Shown in pieces: positions 18,246-26,748 of a stretch of 64,000 nt of DNA. Source of the stretch: Hyphomicrobiales bacterium (GTDB lineage: Bacteria; Pseudomonadota; Alphaproteobacteria; Rhizobiales; Rhizobiaceae); NCBI GenBank assembly GCA_900466005.1, contig UEGQ01000007.1, forward strand, positions 186,001-250,000, written 5' to 3'. Position numbers and translations under genes: made by a program. The notes beneath the pieces were generated by a model that saw only the letters and a list, made by a program, of their open reading frames with translations, searched no databases and was not told the DNA's origin. Position 1 is the first letter of the stretch; each line of letters begins with the position of its first letter.

Positions 18246-19754
18246 TTACTGCAGGGAAGCCCAACAGCCAAATCCTTTGTTCTTCAGCGCCTTGCACGCG
18301 TTTACGGCTGCCTTCTGGTCGGCGAACCCGCCGAAGCGTGCACGGTGGACCAGCTCGGAACCGTTGCCATAGGCGACGGTGAAGGGGGAGGCGGAACGCA
18401 ATACCTTGCCGCCTTTGTCCTGCGCCTTGCGCAGAAGCTCCATTGCGAGTTTCTTGTCGGCCGCGGCACCGATCTGGATCACCCATCCCGACGGGGCCTT
18501 CGGGGTCGAAGCGGTAACGGTGTTGTCGATCTCATCGGTGGAAGGCGCAGGCGCAGTGGCCGGTTCGAGAGACGCCTGCTCGTTCGTGACGCGGGCGGTC
18601 TTCAAGCTCGATTCCGGCATATAGGCAGGCGCGGGCTCGGGCACCGGAAGGCTGGCGGCCGCCGGAGCGGCGACGGGAGCGGTGACCGCTTCCAGCGCAG
18701 GACTTGCGCCGCCCGTGCTCGCGTAGGCCGTCTGCATGCCGGCCGGTTCGTAACGGATTTCCGGAAGCGGGCCGCGCGAGGGAAGATCGACGGCAGACGC
18801 GGAAGCGGATGCGGCGGCGGCCGAAGGCTGTGCCGAGAGGGGCGCTTCCGGTGCGATGGTCGATTCGCTTCGGGCGACGACAAAATCGCCGGTGCCGGAC
18901 CGCGAGGCCTTCGGAAGGTAGCGAAGCACGAGCTGCTTCATCGTCTCATTGCGCTTGCTGCCGGAGGAGGAGCCCATGACGACACCGACGATCGAGCGGC
19001 CGTCCGCCTGGGCCGACGTCACGAGATTGAAGCCGGCGGCACGCGTATACCCGGTCTTGATGCCGTCGACGCCACGAACGGCACCGAGCAGGCGATTGTG
19101 ATTGCCGATCACCTGCTTGCCGAACTTGAAACTCCGCGTCGAAAAATACCCGTAGTACTGCGGGAAATGCTGGCGCAGCGCGATGCCGAGGCGGGCCTGG
19201 TCGCGCGCGGTCGTCATCTGCGCAGTGTTCGGCAGGCCGTTGGCGTTGCGATAGGTCGTCTTGCTCATGCCGAGGCTGCGGGCCTTGGCGGTCATCATCT
19301 TGGCGAAACGGGCTTCCGAACCGCCGAGATACTCGCCGAGGGCCGTCGCGATGTCGTTCGCCGAACGGGTGACGAGCGCAAGGATCGCCTGCTCGACGGT
19401 CACCGAGCGACCGGCACCGACGCCAAGCTTGGACGGCGGTTCGGCCGCAGCATTGGCCGAAACCGGAACGCGGCTGCTCAGGCTGATCTTGCCCGATTCC
19501 AGGGCCTCGAAGGTCAGATAGAGCGTCATCATCTTGGTGAGCGACGCAGGATAGCGCAGGCTGTCGGCGTTTTCGCTGTAGAGCACCTTGCCGGTCTTGG
19601 CGTCGATCACGATGCCGGCATAGGTCGGGGCCGCATTCGCCGGCGCGCCGACAATGAACAACAGCGCCAAGAAAGCCATGGCAGCCACCATCGCCTTGCG
19701 TGCCGACGCCGAGAGGATGGAGGTTAAGTCTCGGAAATTCCTGATATTTTTCAC
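18246..19754 (-). CDS. D-alanyl-D-alanine carboxypeptidase with SPOR domain
   Basis: Penicillin-binding serine peptidase of family S11 trimming peptidoglycan pentapeptides; 502 residues. An N-terminal signal segment ends near APANA. The catalytic motifs are present in order: SLTK (nucleophile and base), SAN (in TRSANDIAT) and KTG (GIKTGYTRAAG). A low-complexity Ala/Pro/Ser linker follows (about 290-410), then a C-terminal SPOR domain (SGWVIQIGA to the end) that would target the enzyme to denuded glycan at the septum. The unusual length is due to this fusion, common in rhizobia. Confidence 0.93.
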   Translation of the reverse strand: MKNIRNFRDLTSILSASARKAMVAAMAFLALLFIVGAPANAAPTYAGIVIDAKTGKVLYSENADSLRYPASLTKMMTLYLTFEALESGKISLSSRVPVSANAAAEPPSKLGVGAGRSVTVEQAILALVTRSANDIATALGEYLGGSEARFAKMMTAKARSLGMSKTTYRNANGLPNTAQMTTARDQARLGIALRQHFPQYYGYFSTRSFKFGKQVIGNHNRLLGAVRGVDGIKTGYTRAAGFNLVTSAQADGRSIVGVVMGSSSGSKRNETMKQLVLRYLPKASRSGTGDFVVARSESTIAPEAPLSAQPSAAAASASASAVDLPSRGPLPEIRYEPAGMQTAYASTGGASPALEAVTAPVAAPAAASLPVPEPAPAYMPESSLKTARVTNEQASLEPATAPAPSTDEIDNTVTASTPKAPSGWVIQIGAAADKKLAMELLRKAQDKGGKVLRSASPFTVAYGNGSELVHRARFGGFADQKAAVNACKALKNKGFGCWASLQ

Positions 19755-19847
19755 CGCGAAACTCTTCGTATGCTAACGACGACGAACTGAGCGTGCCCCC
19801 ACACGACCAATTCATCGGAGCTTACGGCGGTAGCCTTACCAAGAAGT

Positions 19848-20645
19848 TTATAATGAATCATTTCTTGCCGGTTCATCTGCAATTTTAGTGAAAGTCGATG
19901 AAGGCGCCGCCGATACATCGAGATGGGAAGTGACGTAGCTGCGCACGGCCGTATCGATGGCGCTCCAGTCGGAAAGGAGGGCGCTCGAGAACCGGTAGAG
20001 GACGCTGAGGTCGCGTCCGACATGGATGTCGCGCTGGCAGTCACCGCTGCTGGCCGGCGTTCCTTCGGGAGGGAGGATACAGCGGACCGCGAAGTCGGGC
20101 GCTCCCGGACGCTGGGCGGTGAGGAGGACCTCGTTGCCGTAGCCGGCGTCGGATTTCAGGCGGTGCAGGGTAAGTCCGTGTGGTCCCTTCTCAGGAAGAC
20201 CCTCGAAGAGATGGCTGTAGATCGGCTCCACGCGTCCGGACATGTCGCGGGACATCGTGCTTTGCGAGAGTTGTACGAAGACGAGGCCGTCGGGCTGGGT
20301 GACGTCATCGAAGCGCGCGCGCAAATCACTGCGATACCCCGACATTTCCGGCCAGAGCAGGTAGAGATCGGCGCGTTCCGCGGGGCCGTCGCGGCGCTGG
20401 CTCTCGAAGCGGATCGTATTGGCGGCCAGGCGAAGCTGATCCTGCCCGATTGTTATCAGAAAGTCCTGTGTGCTGTCGCTGTGGCCCGCAAGCGCCAGTT
20501 CGGCACCCAGCCGTCGGCCGCCGAGATTGATCACAACGGAGAGCGCGGCAAGGGTCGCGATGAGCGCGGTCGCCGTGTAGACGAACCGGTTGGATATCAG
20601 GGGCAGATGCTCGGAGGCTTGTCCAGGTGCAGCCGACTTCTTCAT
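19848..20645 (-). CDS. Unknown single-pass membrane protein
   Basis: 265 residues with one hydrophobic segment at about residues 22-44 and a predicted extracytoplasmic remainder; the basic N-terminus suggests N-in topology. Two cysteines about 15 residues apart in RCILPPEGTPASSGDC may form a disulfide. Tryptophan and tyrosine are scattered through the soluble part and no catalytic motif is visible. I recognise no family name; the type occurs as a conserved hypothetical in Rhizobiaceae, as far as I recall. It stands alone between the carboxypeptidase gene (93-base gap) and a terminator. Confidence 0.75.
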   Translation of the reverse strand: MKKSAAPGQASEHLPLISNRFVYTATALIATLAALSVVINLGGRRLGAELALAGHSDSTQDFLITIGQDQLRLAANTIRFESQRRDGPAERADLYLLWPEMSGYRSDLRARFDDVTQPDGLVFVQLSQSTMSRDMSGRVEPIYSHLFEGLPEKGPHGLTLHRLKSDAGYGNEVLLTAQRPGAPDFAVRCILPPEGTPASSGDCQRDIHVGRDLSVLYRFSSALLSDWSAIDTAVRSYVTSHLDVSAAPSSTFTKIADEPARNDSL

Positions 20646-20828
20646 GTGACGTCCCGTCCGCCGGCAGTCGTTGATGCAGTCTGTTACGCGGGACCAGAGG
20701 CAAGGACCGCCGACGTCGGTGGGCGGAGCATCACGCGCTGCGAATGATACAGTGCCTGAAGAGATAGTCGGATGATGGTTAACGCAGCGTAAATGTAGCG
20801 AATGGGCTTGTGCTTTCGCCCGGAAGGC

Positions 20829-20863
20829 AAAAGCCGGTCCCGCGGGGCACGGGACCGGCTTTT
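20829..20863 (-). terminator. Strong terminator downstream of LapG-like gene
   Basis: A perfect 14-bp stem, AAAAGCCGGTCCCG pairing with CGGGACCGGCTTTT, with a 7-base loop. It lies 59 bases beyond the stop of the minus-strand peptidase gene. The A/T ends make it work in either direction. Confidence 0.9.
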
Positions 20864-20921
20864 GGTTCGGTCAAGGGACGGGGTGACGGAATGACCGAAC
20901 CGTAAGCGCGTATCTGGCGGG

Positions 20922-21533
20922 TCAGTTCGAGCCGACGCTGCCGACCGCAGTCGCCCGACCGTCCTGCAGTTTGACCCAGCGGCCGGGATCGTCGGCCGAC
21001 TGACGCTTCAGGTAGGTGTATTCCGTGTCCGACCAGAGCAATACCTTGTTGCGCATGTTGTCGAGAATGAAGTCGCCGCGGTCGGTACGAACCGTCAGGA
21101 CGGCGTGGCCTTCGCCGTTCGGCTGCAGGACGACCGTCATCAGGAGATCGGCCGGCGAGAAGCCGCGGTCGATAAGGAGCTTGCGCTTCAAGAGCGCGTA
21201 GTCCTCGCAGTCTCCGACCGAACGTGGATAGGCCCAACGCTCCTCGACGCCATAGATGTCCTCGTCCGTCAGCGGTTCGATGGAGGTGTTGACGGTGTAA
21301 TTGACGTCGAGAAGGGTTCGCCAGGCGTCCTCCGTCAATACCGCCGGACCGGTGTCGCCACCCTTGACGCGGCATTCGTCCGGATAGCTCCGGCAGAACT
21401 CGTAATGCCCGATCGGCGGGTTCGCCTTGCCGACCACGTGCATGTTGGACGGCATTGCCGTGGCCGGTAGCGCGATGGCGCTGCTCAGAAGGGCCACCAG
21501 AACTCCAACACTCAGACTTCTTTTCTTGATCAT
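20922..21533 (-). CDS. Periplasmic transglutaminase-like cysteine peptidase (BTLCP/LapG type)
   Basis: Member of the bacterial transglutaminase-like cysteine proteinases (peptidase C93, DUF920). A signal peptide (residues 1-26, ending ATAMP) precedes a domain with catalytic Cys in VGDCEDYALLKR, His in EGHAVLTV and Asp in GDFILDNM. 203 residues, the usual size. LapG relatives cleave large adhesins under c-di-GMP control, but many rhizobial members lack a LapD partner and their substrate is unknown. A palindrome lies 41 bases upstream and a double-PilZ gene is the next gene upstream on the same strand. Confidence 0.88.
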   Translation of the reverse strand: MIKKRSLSVGVLVALLSSAIALPATAMPSNMHVVGKANPPIGHYEFCRSYPDECRVKGGDTGPAVLTEDAWRTLLDVNYTVNTSIEPLTDEDIYGVEERWAYPRSVGDCEDYALLKRKLLIDRGFSPADLLMTVVLQPNGEGHAVLTVRTDRGDFILDNMRNKVLLWSDTEYTYLKRQSADDPGRWVKLQDGRATAVGSVGSN

Positions 21534-21995
21534 TTGTCGTCTCCCCGTGTTGGGAAGACAATGACAGGAGCAGTTTTACTCTGCGCAAAAACGCGAAGTA
21601 AAATTCGCCGATTACTTGAGTATAATTACGTGAAAAACAGAAGAAAATAAGAATAAATCTGTATTTGTATTTGATGATAATTTATATAAAATTTTACGTA
21701 CGCTCGCGTGCGTGGATGCGGGATGTCGTCAGCATGAGGCATGCAAGTGACTGAAAATAAGTCGGAATTCTGGAATTTGTGCCGCAGCTCCGGCTGTGGC
21801 TGTTCCGGCGATCACGCTGCGCAGGCGAGGAACGCCTGCCGTCAAGCGATGCCTGAGGCCGTCACGCGCGGAAAATCGAGGGATGCGAACGCGCCTTTCG
21901 CGTTCAGGATTTCTTTAGCGTAATTGAAAGTGGTGAGCGCGCGGCGAAGCCGGCGTGTGTCCAGGGAACGGGCAGCTCGCCGCGTCGCCCCGAGA
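21534..21995. other. Non-coding 462-bp gap between peptidase and PilZ genes
   Basis: No convincing gene. Positions about 21590-21700 are strikingly AT-rich against the high-GC surroundings and probably hold the promoter of the peptidase gene (minus strand). A 7-bp GAACGCG / CGCGTTC hairpin at 21887-21905 lies past the PilZ stop and may end that transcript, although no T-run follows on the minus strand. Confidence 0.6.
21574..21603. promoter_or_regulatory. TTTTACT...AGTAAAA inverted repeat upstream of LapG-like gene
   Basis: A 7-bp inverted repeat with a further GCG/CGC pairing inside, separated by 16 bases in total. It lies 41 bases before the start of the peptidase gene, where an operator or a 5'-UTR hairpin would be expected. 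The regulator is unknown. Confidence 0.4.
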
Positions 21996-22607
21996 TCAGA
22001 GGAATTCGGTGAGGGCTTCGCGAGACTGCAGGGTGAGGAATTCGATCGCGACGCCCTCGACGAAATGTCGGACGACGCGGCCGCGCATGTTGCCCACGCG
22101 CACCGCCGTGCCGATCGGCGGGCGAATGTCGATGTCGATCGCAGCTCCCGAGAGCGACAGGTCCATGAGGCGGCATGGATAGCGCCGGCCGTCTTCGAGG
22201 ACGAGCTCGGTGCGCGTCTGGCGTGGCGTGAGGCGATCGTGGCGGCGATCCTCGGGCAGGCCGAGTTCGTGCTTGTTGGCGATCCAGGTGAGCTGCGCGG
22301 CGAGCTTCTCGCGCTTGCGGCCGGTCGCCACGATCGACATGACGAAGCCGTCCTCGGTCAGCTTTATGGTATTGCCTTCCAGGCGCCCGAGGTGGTCGAT
22401 GTAGGCGATGACCTTCTCGCCGGGTGCTGGACGACCCGCACAGGCGAACCGCACGTCTCCCGGAGACATGTCGATGACCTGGCAGACATACTCGTCATAG
22501 CTGGCGAGCATCAACCGTCCCTGAAGGCTGACGCTGACGCGCTGGAACGCCCGACGCCCGGCGGGAGAAACTGCACTACCGGTCTGGGATGCCTGCGAAG
22601 TGAACAT
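21996..22607 (-). CDS. Double PilZ domain protein
   Basis: Cyclic-di-GMP effector candidate of 203 residues with two PilZ-like domains. The first has GRRAFQRVSV followed by VIDMSPGDVRF (a degenerate D/N-x-S-x-x-G); the second has DRRHDRLTPR and LMDLSLSGAAID, a canonical RxxxR plus DxSxxG pair. No other domain or membrane segment is visible, so output would be by protein-protein contact, for example on motility or polysaccharide export. It is divergent from the sRNA/rhomboid region. Confidence 0.88.
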   Translation of the reverse strand: MFTSQASQTGSAVSPAGRRAFQRVSVSLQGRLMLASYDEYVCQVIDMSPGDVRFACAGRPAPGEKVIAYIDHLGRLEGNTIKLTEDGFVMSIVATGRKREKLAAQLTWIANKHELGLPEDRRHDRLTPRQTRTELVLEDGRRYPCRLMDLSLSGAAIDIDIRPPIGTAVRVGNMRGRVVRHFVEGVAIEFLTLQSREALTEFL

Positions 22608-22723
22608 GGTGTCGATTCTTGGCGGTTCAGCTATGGTTAAATCCTTACCGCCGAGCGGTTAACAGAAAGTTTTGCGAGCGTTGTGCCAATCCGCAGCCAA
22701 GAGGTGAAACCGCCGCGGTTAAT

Positions 22724-22755
22724 CTTGTTTTCGAAACTGGATTGCATGCTAATAT
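22724..22755 (+). promoter_or_regulatory. Candidate promoter of the putative sRNA
   Basis: TTGTTT at 22725-22730 and TAATAT at 22750-22755 are spaced 19 bases, slightly long for sigma-70. Transcription from about 22761 would begin exactly at the first hairpin of the structured RNA. Confidence 0.45.
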
Positions 22756-22760
22756 TACCT

Positions 22761-22874
22761 GTGGCACATCGTGCCCATTGATTTCGAAGGGTCTCCTTCG
22801 GCACCAACTGTCGAGCACGGCTTTCCCGTGCATTCGATTGGCCGTCCGGTTATCGAGCCGGACGGCTTTTTTTT
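22761..22874 (+). ncRNA. Putative intergenic small RNA with T8 terminator
   Basis: About 114 nt in the gap between the PilZ gene (-) and the rhomboid gene (+), folding into four successive hairpins: GGCAC/GTGCC (22763-22775), CGAAGG/CCTTCG with loop GTCT (22785-22800), GCACGG/CCGTGC (22815-22831) and a 9-bp terminator GCCGTCCGG/CCGGACGGC (22841-22866) followed by eight T. The second hairpin exposes TCTCCTT, complementary to Shine-Dalgarno sequences, like several rhizobial trans-acting sRNAs. I cannot assign it to a named family. Confidence 0.72.
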
Positions 22875-22899
22875 GCCCCTTGTCTGCTGTAAGGCTCCG

Positions 22900-23682
22900 A
22901 TGGCGAGTGGTCACAGGGATGCGCCAGACATGGATGAGACGCCGAAACGGCCCTCGGGCGACGATTGGCCGGGTGGCGAATCAGCCGACGGTGGCGCGGC
23001 GCGCACGCCGATCTTCAACATGCCGACCGGCATTCTGCTTTGCCTTGCGGGGCTGGCCGCGATCTATTTCGTCCAGTCGACGCTGCTGTCGCCGAATTCT
23101 GCCGAGTGGCTGGTCATAGAGTTCGGCTTTTCGCCGCTGCGTTACGTCTACGGATTCTCCGAGCAGGGTTACGAATGGCTCTGGACGCCGCTGACCTATT
23201 CCTTCCTGCACGGCAGTCTCGAACATCTCGCCTTCAATGGCCTGTGGCTTGCTGCCTTCGGCACGCCGGTGGCGCGACGGATCGGCGGATGGCGCTTCGC
23301 AGCATTGTGGGTGGTATCGGCCGCCGGCGGAGCACTGATGCATGCACTCGTGAACTGGGGGCAGCCGACGCTGATGATCGGTGCGTCAGGGGTCATATCC
23401 GCACTCATGGCGGCGGCGTGCCGCTTCGCCTTCGGACCGGGAAGATCGGTTCGCGTCCAGCCTGACCGGCCGCTCCCGAGACTTTCGATTCTCGCGGCGC
23501 TCCGTCAGCGGACGGTGGTGGTCTTCATCGCCGTCTGGCTCTTCGGTAATCTCGTGATTGCGATCGGGTTGCCGCTGGTGGGCGCGCTCTCCGGGGCGGT
23601 TGCCTGGGATGCGCATATCGGCGGGTTCCTGGTCGGTTTTCTGGGATTTGCCGCCTTCGACCGCCCGCAACGACGTGGTTGA
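22900..23682 (+). CDS. Rhomboid family intramembrane serine protease
   Basis: Polytopic serine protease of about 260 residues with six hydrophobic segments after a hydrophilic N-terminus. The nucleophile is in LMIGASGVISALMA (GxSG) and the catalytic His in AWDAHIGGFLVGF. HGSLEHLAFNGLWLAAFG is the oxyanion-region motif with conserved His and Asn. The frame is open from 22771, but the sRNA terminator ends at 22874, so the start must be downstream. The ATG at 22900 has AAGG at 5 bases; the ATG at 22930 is the alternative. The substrate is unknown. Confidence 0.9.
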   Translation: MASGHRDAPDMDETPKRPSGDDWPGGESADGGAARTPIFNMPTGILLCLAGLAAIYFVQSTLLSPNSAEWLVIEFGFSPLRYVYGFSEQGYEWLWTPLTYSFLHGSLEHLAFNGLWLAAFGTPVARRIGGWRFAALWVVSAAGGALMHALVNWGQPTLMIGASGVISALMAAACRFAFGPGRSVRVQPDRPLPRLSILAALRQRTVVVFIAVWLFGNLVIAIGLPLVGALSGAVAWDAHIGGFLVGFLGFAAFDRPQRRG

Positions 23683-23854
23683 ACCGGCCTGACGATCGCG
23701 CGGGCGCAAACCCCTCGTTTCGCAGGGTTGGCCGAACCGTCGAACTTGTTGCAAACTTCATCGAATAGGGGCACCATTTTTTCAGTGTTCCGTCGCGGCC
23801 GGGAGGGGCTGATGGCGGTCCATTGAATGCCAGCGATCTGGAAAAGGAGGAGCC

Positions 23855-24289
23855 ATGTCTGCAACGGTCAGGAGCATACTCGAAGAGAAGGGCCGCAACG
23901 TCGTCACCATTGCGCCCGATACCACCCTTGCTGACGCCGCGCACATCCTGGAGGAGAACCATATTGGCGCTGCCGTGGTTTGCGACGCGAAGGGAAAGAT
24001 CGCCGGAATCTTTACCGAACGTGACCTCGTCCGGGCCGTTGGTCGCAGCGGTTCGATCAGTCTGAACCAGTCGGTCGCAGCCGTGATGACCAAGAACGTC
24101 CACCTCTGCAGCGAGGAGACGACCGTCAACGAACTGATGGAAGTGATGACCGGGCGGCGTTTCCGTCACGTTCCGGTGGAGAAGGACGGCAAGCTCGCCG
24201 GCATCATCTCGATCGGGGACGTGGTGAAGTCGCGCATTCGCGACATCGAGACCGAGGCGGAGCAGATCAAGGCCTATATCGCCGGCTAG
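23855..24289 (+). CDS. CBS domain pair protein
   Basis: 144 residues forming a stand-alone Bateman module: CBS1 about residues 8-60 (AAHILEENHIGAAVVCDAKGKIAGIFTE, read in parts) and CBS2 about 73-130 (VNELMEVMTGRRFRHVPVEKDGKLAGIISIGDV). Such proteins bind adenine nucleotides and often regulate other proteins. AAGGAGG lies 6 bases before the ATG. It is convergent with the patatin gene. The partner cannot be told from sequence. Confidence 0.9.
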   Translation: MSATVRSILEEKGRNVVTIAPDTTLADAAHILEENHIGAAVVCDAKGKIAGIFTERDLVRAVGRSGSISLNQSVAAVMTKNVHLCSEETTVNELMEVMTGRRFRHVPVEKDGKLAGIISIGDVVKSRIRDIETEAEQIKAYIAG

Positions 24290-24310
24290 CGGTTCTGGCC
24301 GACATGTCTG

Positions 24311-25270
24311 TCAGCGCACGAAGGCTTCCTGCATCCGCTTGAGTTCGCCCAGGCGGAGCTTTGCCTCCTCGTAGCCGCGGTCGATCGCTTCGCCGGCGCG
24401 GTGAAACTCGGAAAGGCCGATATCGTTGACGCGCGGTTGCAGGGCCAGATCCGGCGGGTCGCCGGCAAGCCGGGCGCGCGAGATGCGATCCTGGATGATG
24501 TTGAAGGCTTGAACCATGACGCCCGTCATGCCGAGGCGGCCGTGATGCTTCCGCGGCTCTCCTTCGGGCGACGCGATTTCGCCGGCCTTGTGCTTGACGA
24601 CGGCCGAGCGGCCGAAAAGGTCGTAATGGAGGTTTACCGCCATGACCAGCGGCTGCTCGTAGGCGCGGCAGACCGAAACCGGCACCGGATTGACCAGTGC
24701 TCCGTCGATCAGCGTGCGGTTGTTGCAGAGAACCGGTTCGAAGATGCCGGGAAGGGCGTAGGAGGCGCGCAGGGCCGTGATCAGCGGTCCACCGTCGATC
24801 CAGACTTCATGGCCGGTCTTGAGCTCGCAGGCGACCGCGATGAAGGGCTTCGGCAGATCCTCGATCGCAAGCCCCTGCAGATGTTCCTGCATCCGCTTGG
24901 TGAGGCGCATGCCGCCGAGGAGGCCGCCACCGCCGATCGTGAGATCGAGCAGCGATGCGATGCGTCGCATCGTCAGCGACCGGGCAAAGAGTTCGAGCTC
25001 ATCGAGCTTGCCGGCCAGATAACAGCCGCCGACCAGTGCACCGATCGAGGTGCCGGCGATCATGCTCACTTCGACGCCTGCTTCGTCGAGCGCCCTCAGC
25101 ACGCCGATATGCGCCCATCCGCGGGCGGCTCCGCCGCCGAGCGCGAGCGCGATCGGTGCCTTCTTCGGCGGCGAGGGAACAGGGCCGGGATCGATGACGA
25201 TCGGCTCCTGGCCGCTTCCCTGGACGGGCCCCGCGGCAGACGGATTGTTCCTCGTATTCCAGTTCAGCAT
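24311..25270 (-). CDS. Patatin-like phospholipase (RssA/NTE type)
   Basis: Ser-Asp dyad lipid acyl hydrolase of 319 residues. The oxyanion-hole GGGAARGWAHIG lies near residue 45, the nucleophile elbow GTSIGALVG near residue 75 and the catalytic Asp in LIDGALVNPVP near 190. No signal peptide or membrane segment is visible, so it should act in the cytoplasm or at the inner membrane. The N-terminal 35 residues are proline-rich. It is upstream of, and on the same strand as, nothing obviously lipid-related; hisI ends 105 bases upstream. Confidence 0.91.
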   Translation of the reverse strand: MLNWNTRNNPSAAGPVQGSGQEPIVIDPGPVPSPPKKAPIALALGGGAARGWAHIGVLRALDEAGVEVSMIAGTSIGALVGGCYLAGKLDELELFARSLTMRRIASLLDLTIGGGGLLGGMRLTKRMQEHLQGLAIEDLPKPFIAVACELKTGHEVWIDGGPLITALRASYALPGIFEPVLCNNRTLIDGALVNPVPVSVCRAYEQPLVMAVNLHYDLFGRSAVVKHKAGEIASPEGEPRKHHGRLGMTGVMVQAFNIIQDRISRARLAGDPPDLALQPRVNDIGLSEFHRAGEAIDRGYEEAKLRLGELKRMQEAFVR

Positions 25271-25374
25271 CTACGCACACCCTTGGCTGAACGCTCCCAA
25301 TGCCTAGATTAACGCACCGGAGACTTACCAAACCGTTTAACGAAAGGGCGCCGCTGTGTCGTCCTGGCTCGAAG

Positions 25375-25836
25375 TCAGCCCTTTGATACATCTCCGTAGA
25401 CTGCGTCCGGATCGAAGTGCCGGTCGTGGTCGACGATCTCGAGTCGAGCTTCGCCGCCGGCCGATGTCGCACGCCTGTAGAAGCAGGAGCGACGGCCGGT
25501 GTGGCAGGTGGCATCATGTCCGGCGACCTCGACCTTCAGCCAGACGGCGTCCTGGTCGCAGTCCACGCGCATTTCCCTCACATGCTGGAGATTACCGGAG
25601 GTTTCCCCCTTCTTCCATATCTTGTTGCGGGAGCGGCTGAAATAGTGCGCGATGCCGGTTTCCAGCGTCAGGCCGAGTGCTTCGGCGTCCATGTGGGCCA
25701 CCATCAGCAGTTCGCCGTCGCGCGCGTCGGTCACGACTGCGGTCACGAGGCCGTTGCCGTCGAATTTCGGCGTGAAGGCACCCTCCGCCTCCAGCGCGCC
25801 CTTGTCTGCCGGGGGACGTTCGAACGTGATGGTCAT
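25375..25836 (-). CDS. hisI: Phosphoribosyl-AMP cyclohydrolase
   Basis: Third step of histidine synthesis, ring opening of PR-AMP. This is the monofunctional form (153 residues, no HisE domain). Diagnostic are [22 protein letters not shown]-like [19 protein letters not shown], the metal-binding VDCDQDAV and [12 protein letters not shown] with the zinc cysteines. The ATG at 25836 with a GACAGG ribosome site is the family start; the frame upstream is only the antiparallel shadow of folE. It lies 28 bases after folE on the same strand. Confidence 0.96.
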   Translation of the reverse strand: MTITFERPPADKGALEAEGAFTPKFDGNGLVTAVVTDARDGELLMVAHMDAEALGLTLETGIAHYFSRSRNKIWKKGETSGNLQHVREMRVDCDQDAVWLKVEVAGHDATCHTGRRSCFYRRATSAGGEARLEIVDHDRHFDPDAVYGDVSKG

Positions 25837-25864
25837 GACCTGTCTTTCGGACGTGTTACGGGGG

Positions 25865-26470
25865 TCAACGGCCGCGCACCATGGACATGAAGCGCGCCTG
25901 TTCGGCGGCGTTGTCCTTGAAGCTGCCCGTGAAGGTGGTGGTGAGCGTGGTGGAGCCGGATTTCTGGACCCCGCGCATCGCCATGCACATGTGCTCGGCT
26001 TCGACGAAGACAGCCACGCCGCGCGGGCTGAGGCCATGGTTGATCGCATCGGCGATCTGCGCGGTCATCGCTTCCTGGGTTTGCAGACGGCGGGCGAAGA
26101 CCTCGACGATGCGGGCGATCTTCGAAAGCCCGAGCACGCGGCCGGACGGCAGGTAGGCGATGTGCGCCTTGCCGATCACCGGCAGCATGTGGTGCTCGCA
26201 ATGAGAAAAGAAGGGGATGTCACGGACGAGCACGATGTCGTCATAGCCGGCGACTTCTTCGAAGGTCGTGCCCAGCACGTCCTCGATGTCGGCGTCGTAA
26301 CCGGCGAAGAGCTCGCTATAGGCCTTCACGACGCGCTTCGGTGTGTCGATCAGCCCTTCGCGGGCGGGATCGTCGCCGGCCCAGCGCAGCAGCACGCGAA
26401 CGGCTTCCTCCGCTTCCTCGCGGGTCGGCCGAGCGCTCTCCTGCGACAGTTTCTTGGCGAATGCGTCCAT
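25865..26470 (-). CDS. folE: GTP cyclohydrolase I
   Basis: Converts GTP to dihydroneopterin triphosphate for folate synthesis. 201 residues with [17 protein letters not shown], the zinc site [12 protein letters not shown] (Cys and His), the conserved [21 protein letters not shown] and the second zinc Cys in [12 protein letters not shown]. The ATG at 26470 has GGGAGA 8 bases before it; an ATG at 26548 would add a non-homologous leader. It probably forms a unit with hisI. Confidence 0.96.
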   Translation of the reverse strand: MDAFAKKLSQESARPTREEAEEAVRVLLRWAGDDPAREGLIDTPKRVVKAYSELFAGYDADIEDVLGTTFEEVAGYDDIVLVRDIPFFSHCEHHMLPVIGKAHIAYLPSGRVLGLSKIARIVEVFARRLQTQEAMTAQIADAINHGLSPRGVAVFVEAEHMCMAMRGVQKSGSTTLTTTFTGSFKDNAAEQARFMSMVRGR

Positions 26471-26748
26471 GCCTTCGGTCTCCCGGTCCGTCGACGGCCC
26501 GACGGAGTTTTGTGTTCTTCCAGCCTGTAAATGCGTAACTCGGCTCATGATGGCAAGCCCATATCTCTCGATTGTCCGTGGCCGTGCGCGACAAGGCTCT
26601 TGTTTTCTTTGGACCGCGTTTGCACTTCTTATATAGTGAGACCGACGCGGCATGTGAAGGAATGACGGTGCGACACACTGTTGCCGGGGCGTCGACAGTT
26701 GCCCGGAACGGGCCGCTAATAGCATCGCATTCTAAGGTTCGATAGCGC

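Noticed and set aside
17889-19727. 612-residue plus-strand frame opposite the D,D-carboxypeptidase
   Set aside because: The SLTK, SAN and KTG motifs lie on the minus strand; the plus frame has no domains.
21741-21923. 60-residue plus-strand frame in the peptidase-PilZ gap
   Set aside because: No ribosome site, Cys/Ser-rich low-information product and no support from neighbours.
22843-22874. Terminator of the PilZ gene
   Set aside because: PilZ gene runs on the minus strand and starts at 22607, so a T-run on the plus strand at 22867-22874 cannot end it.
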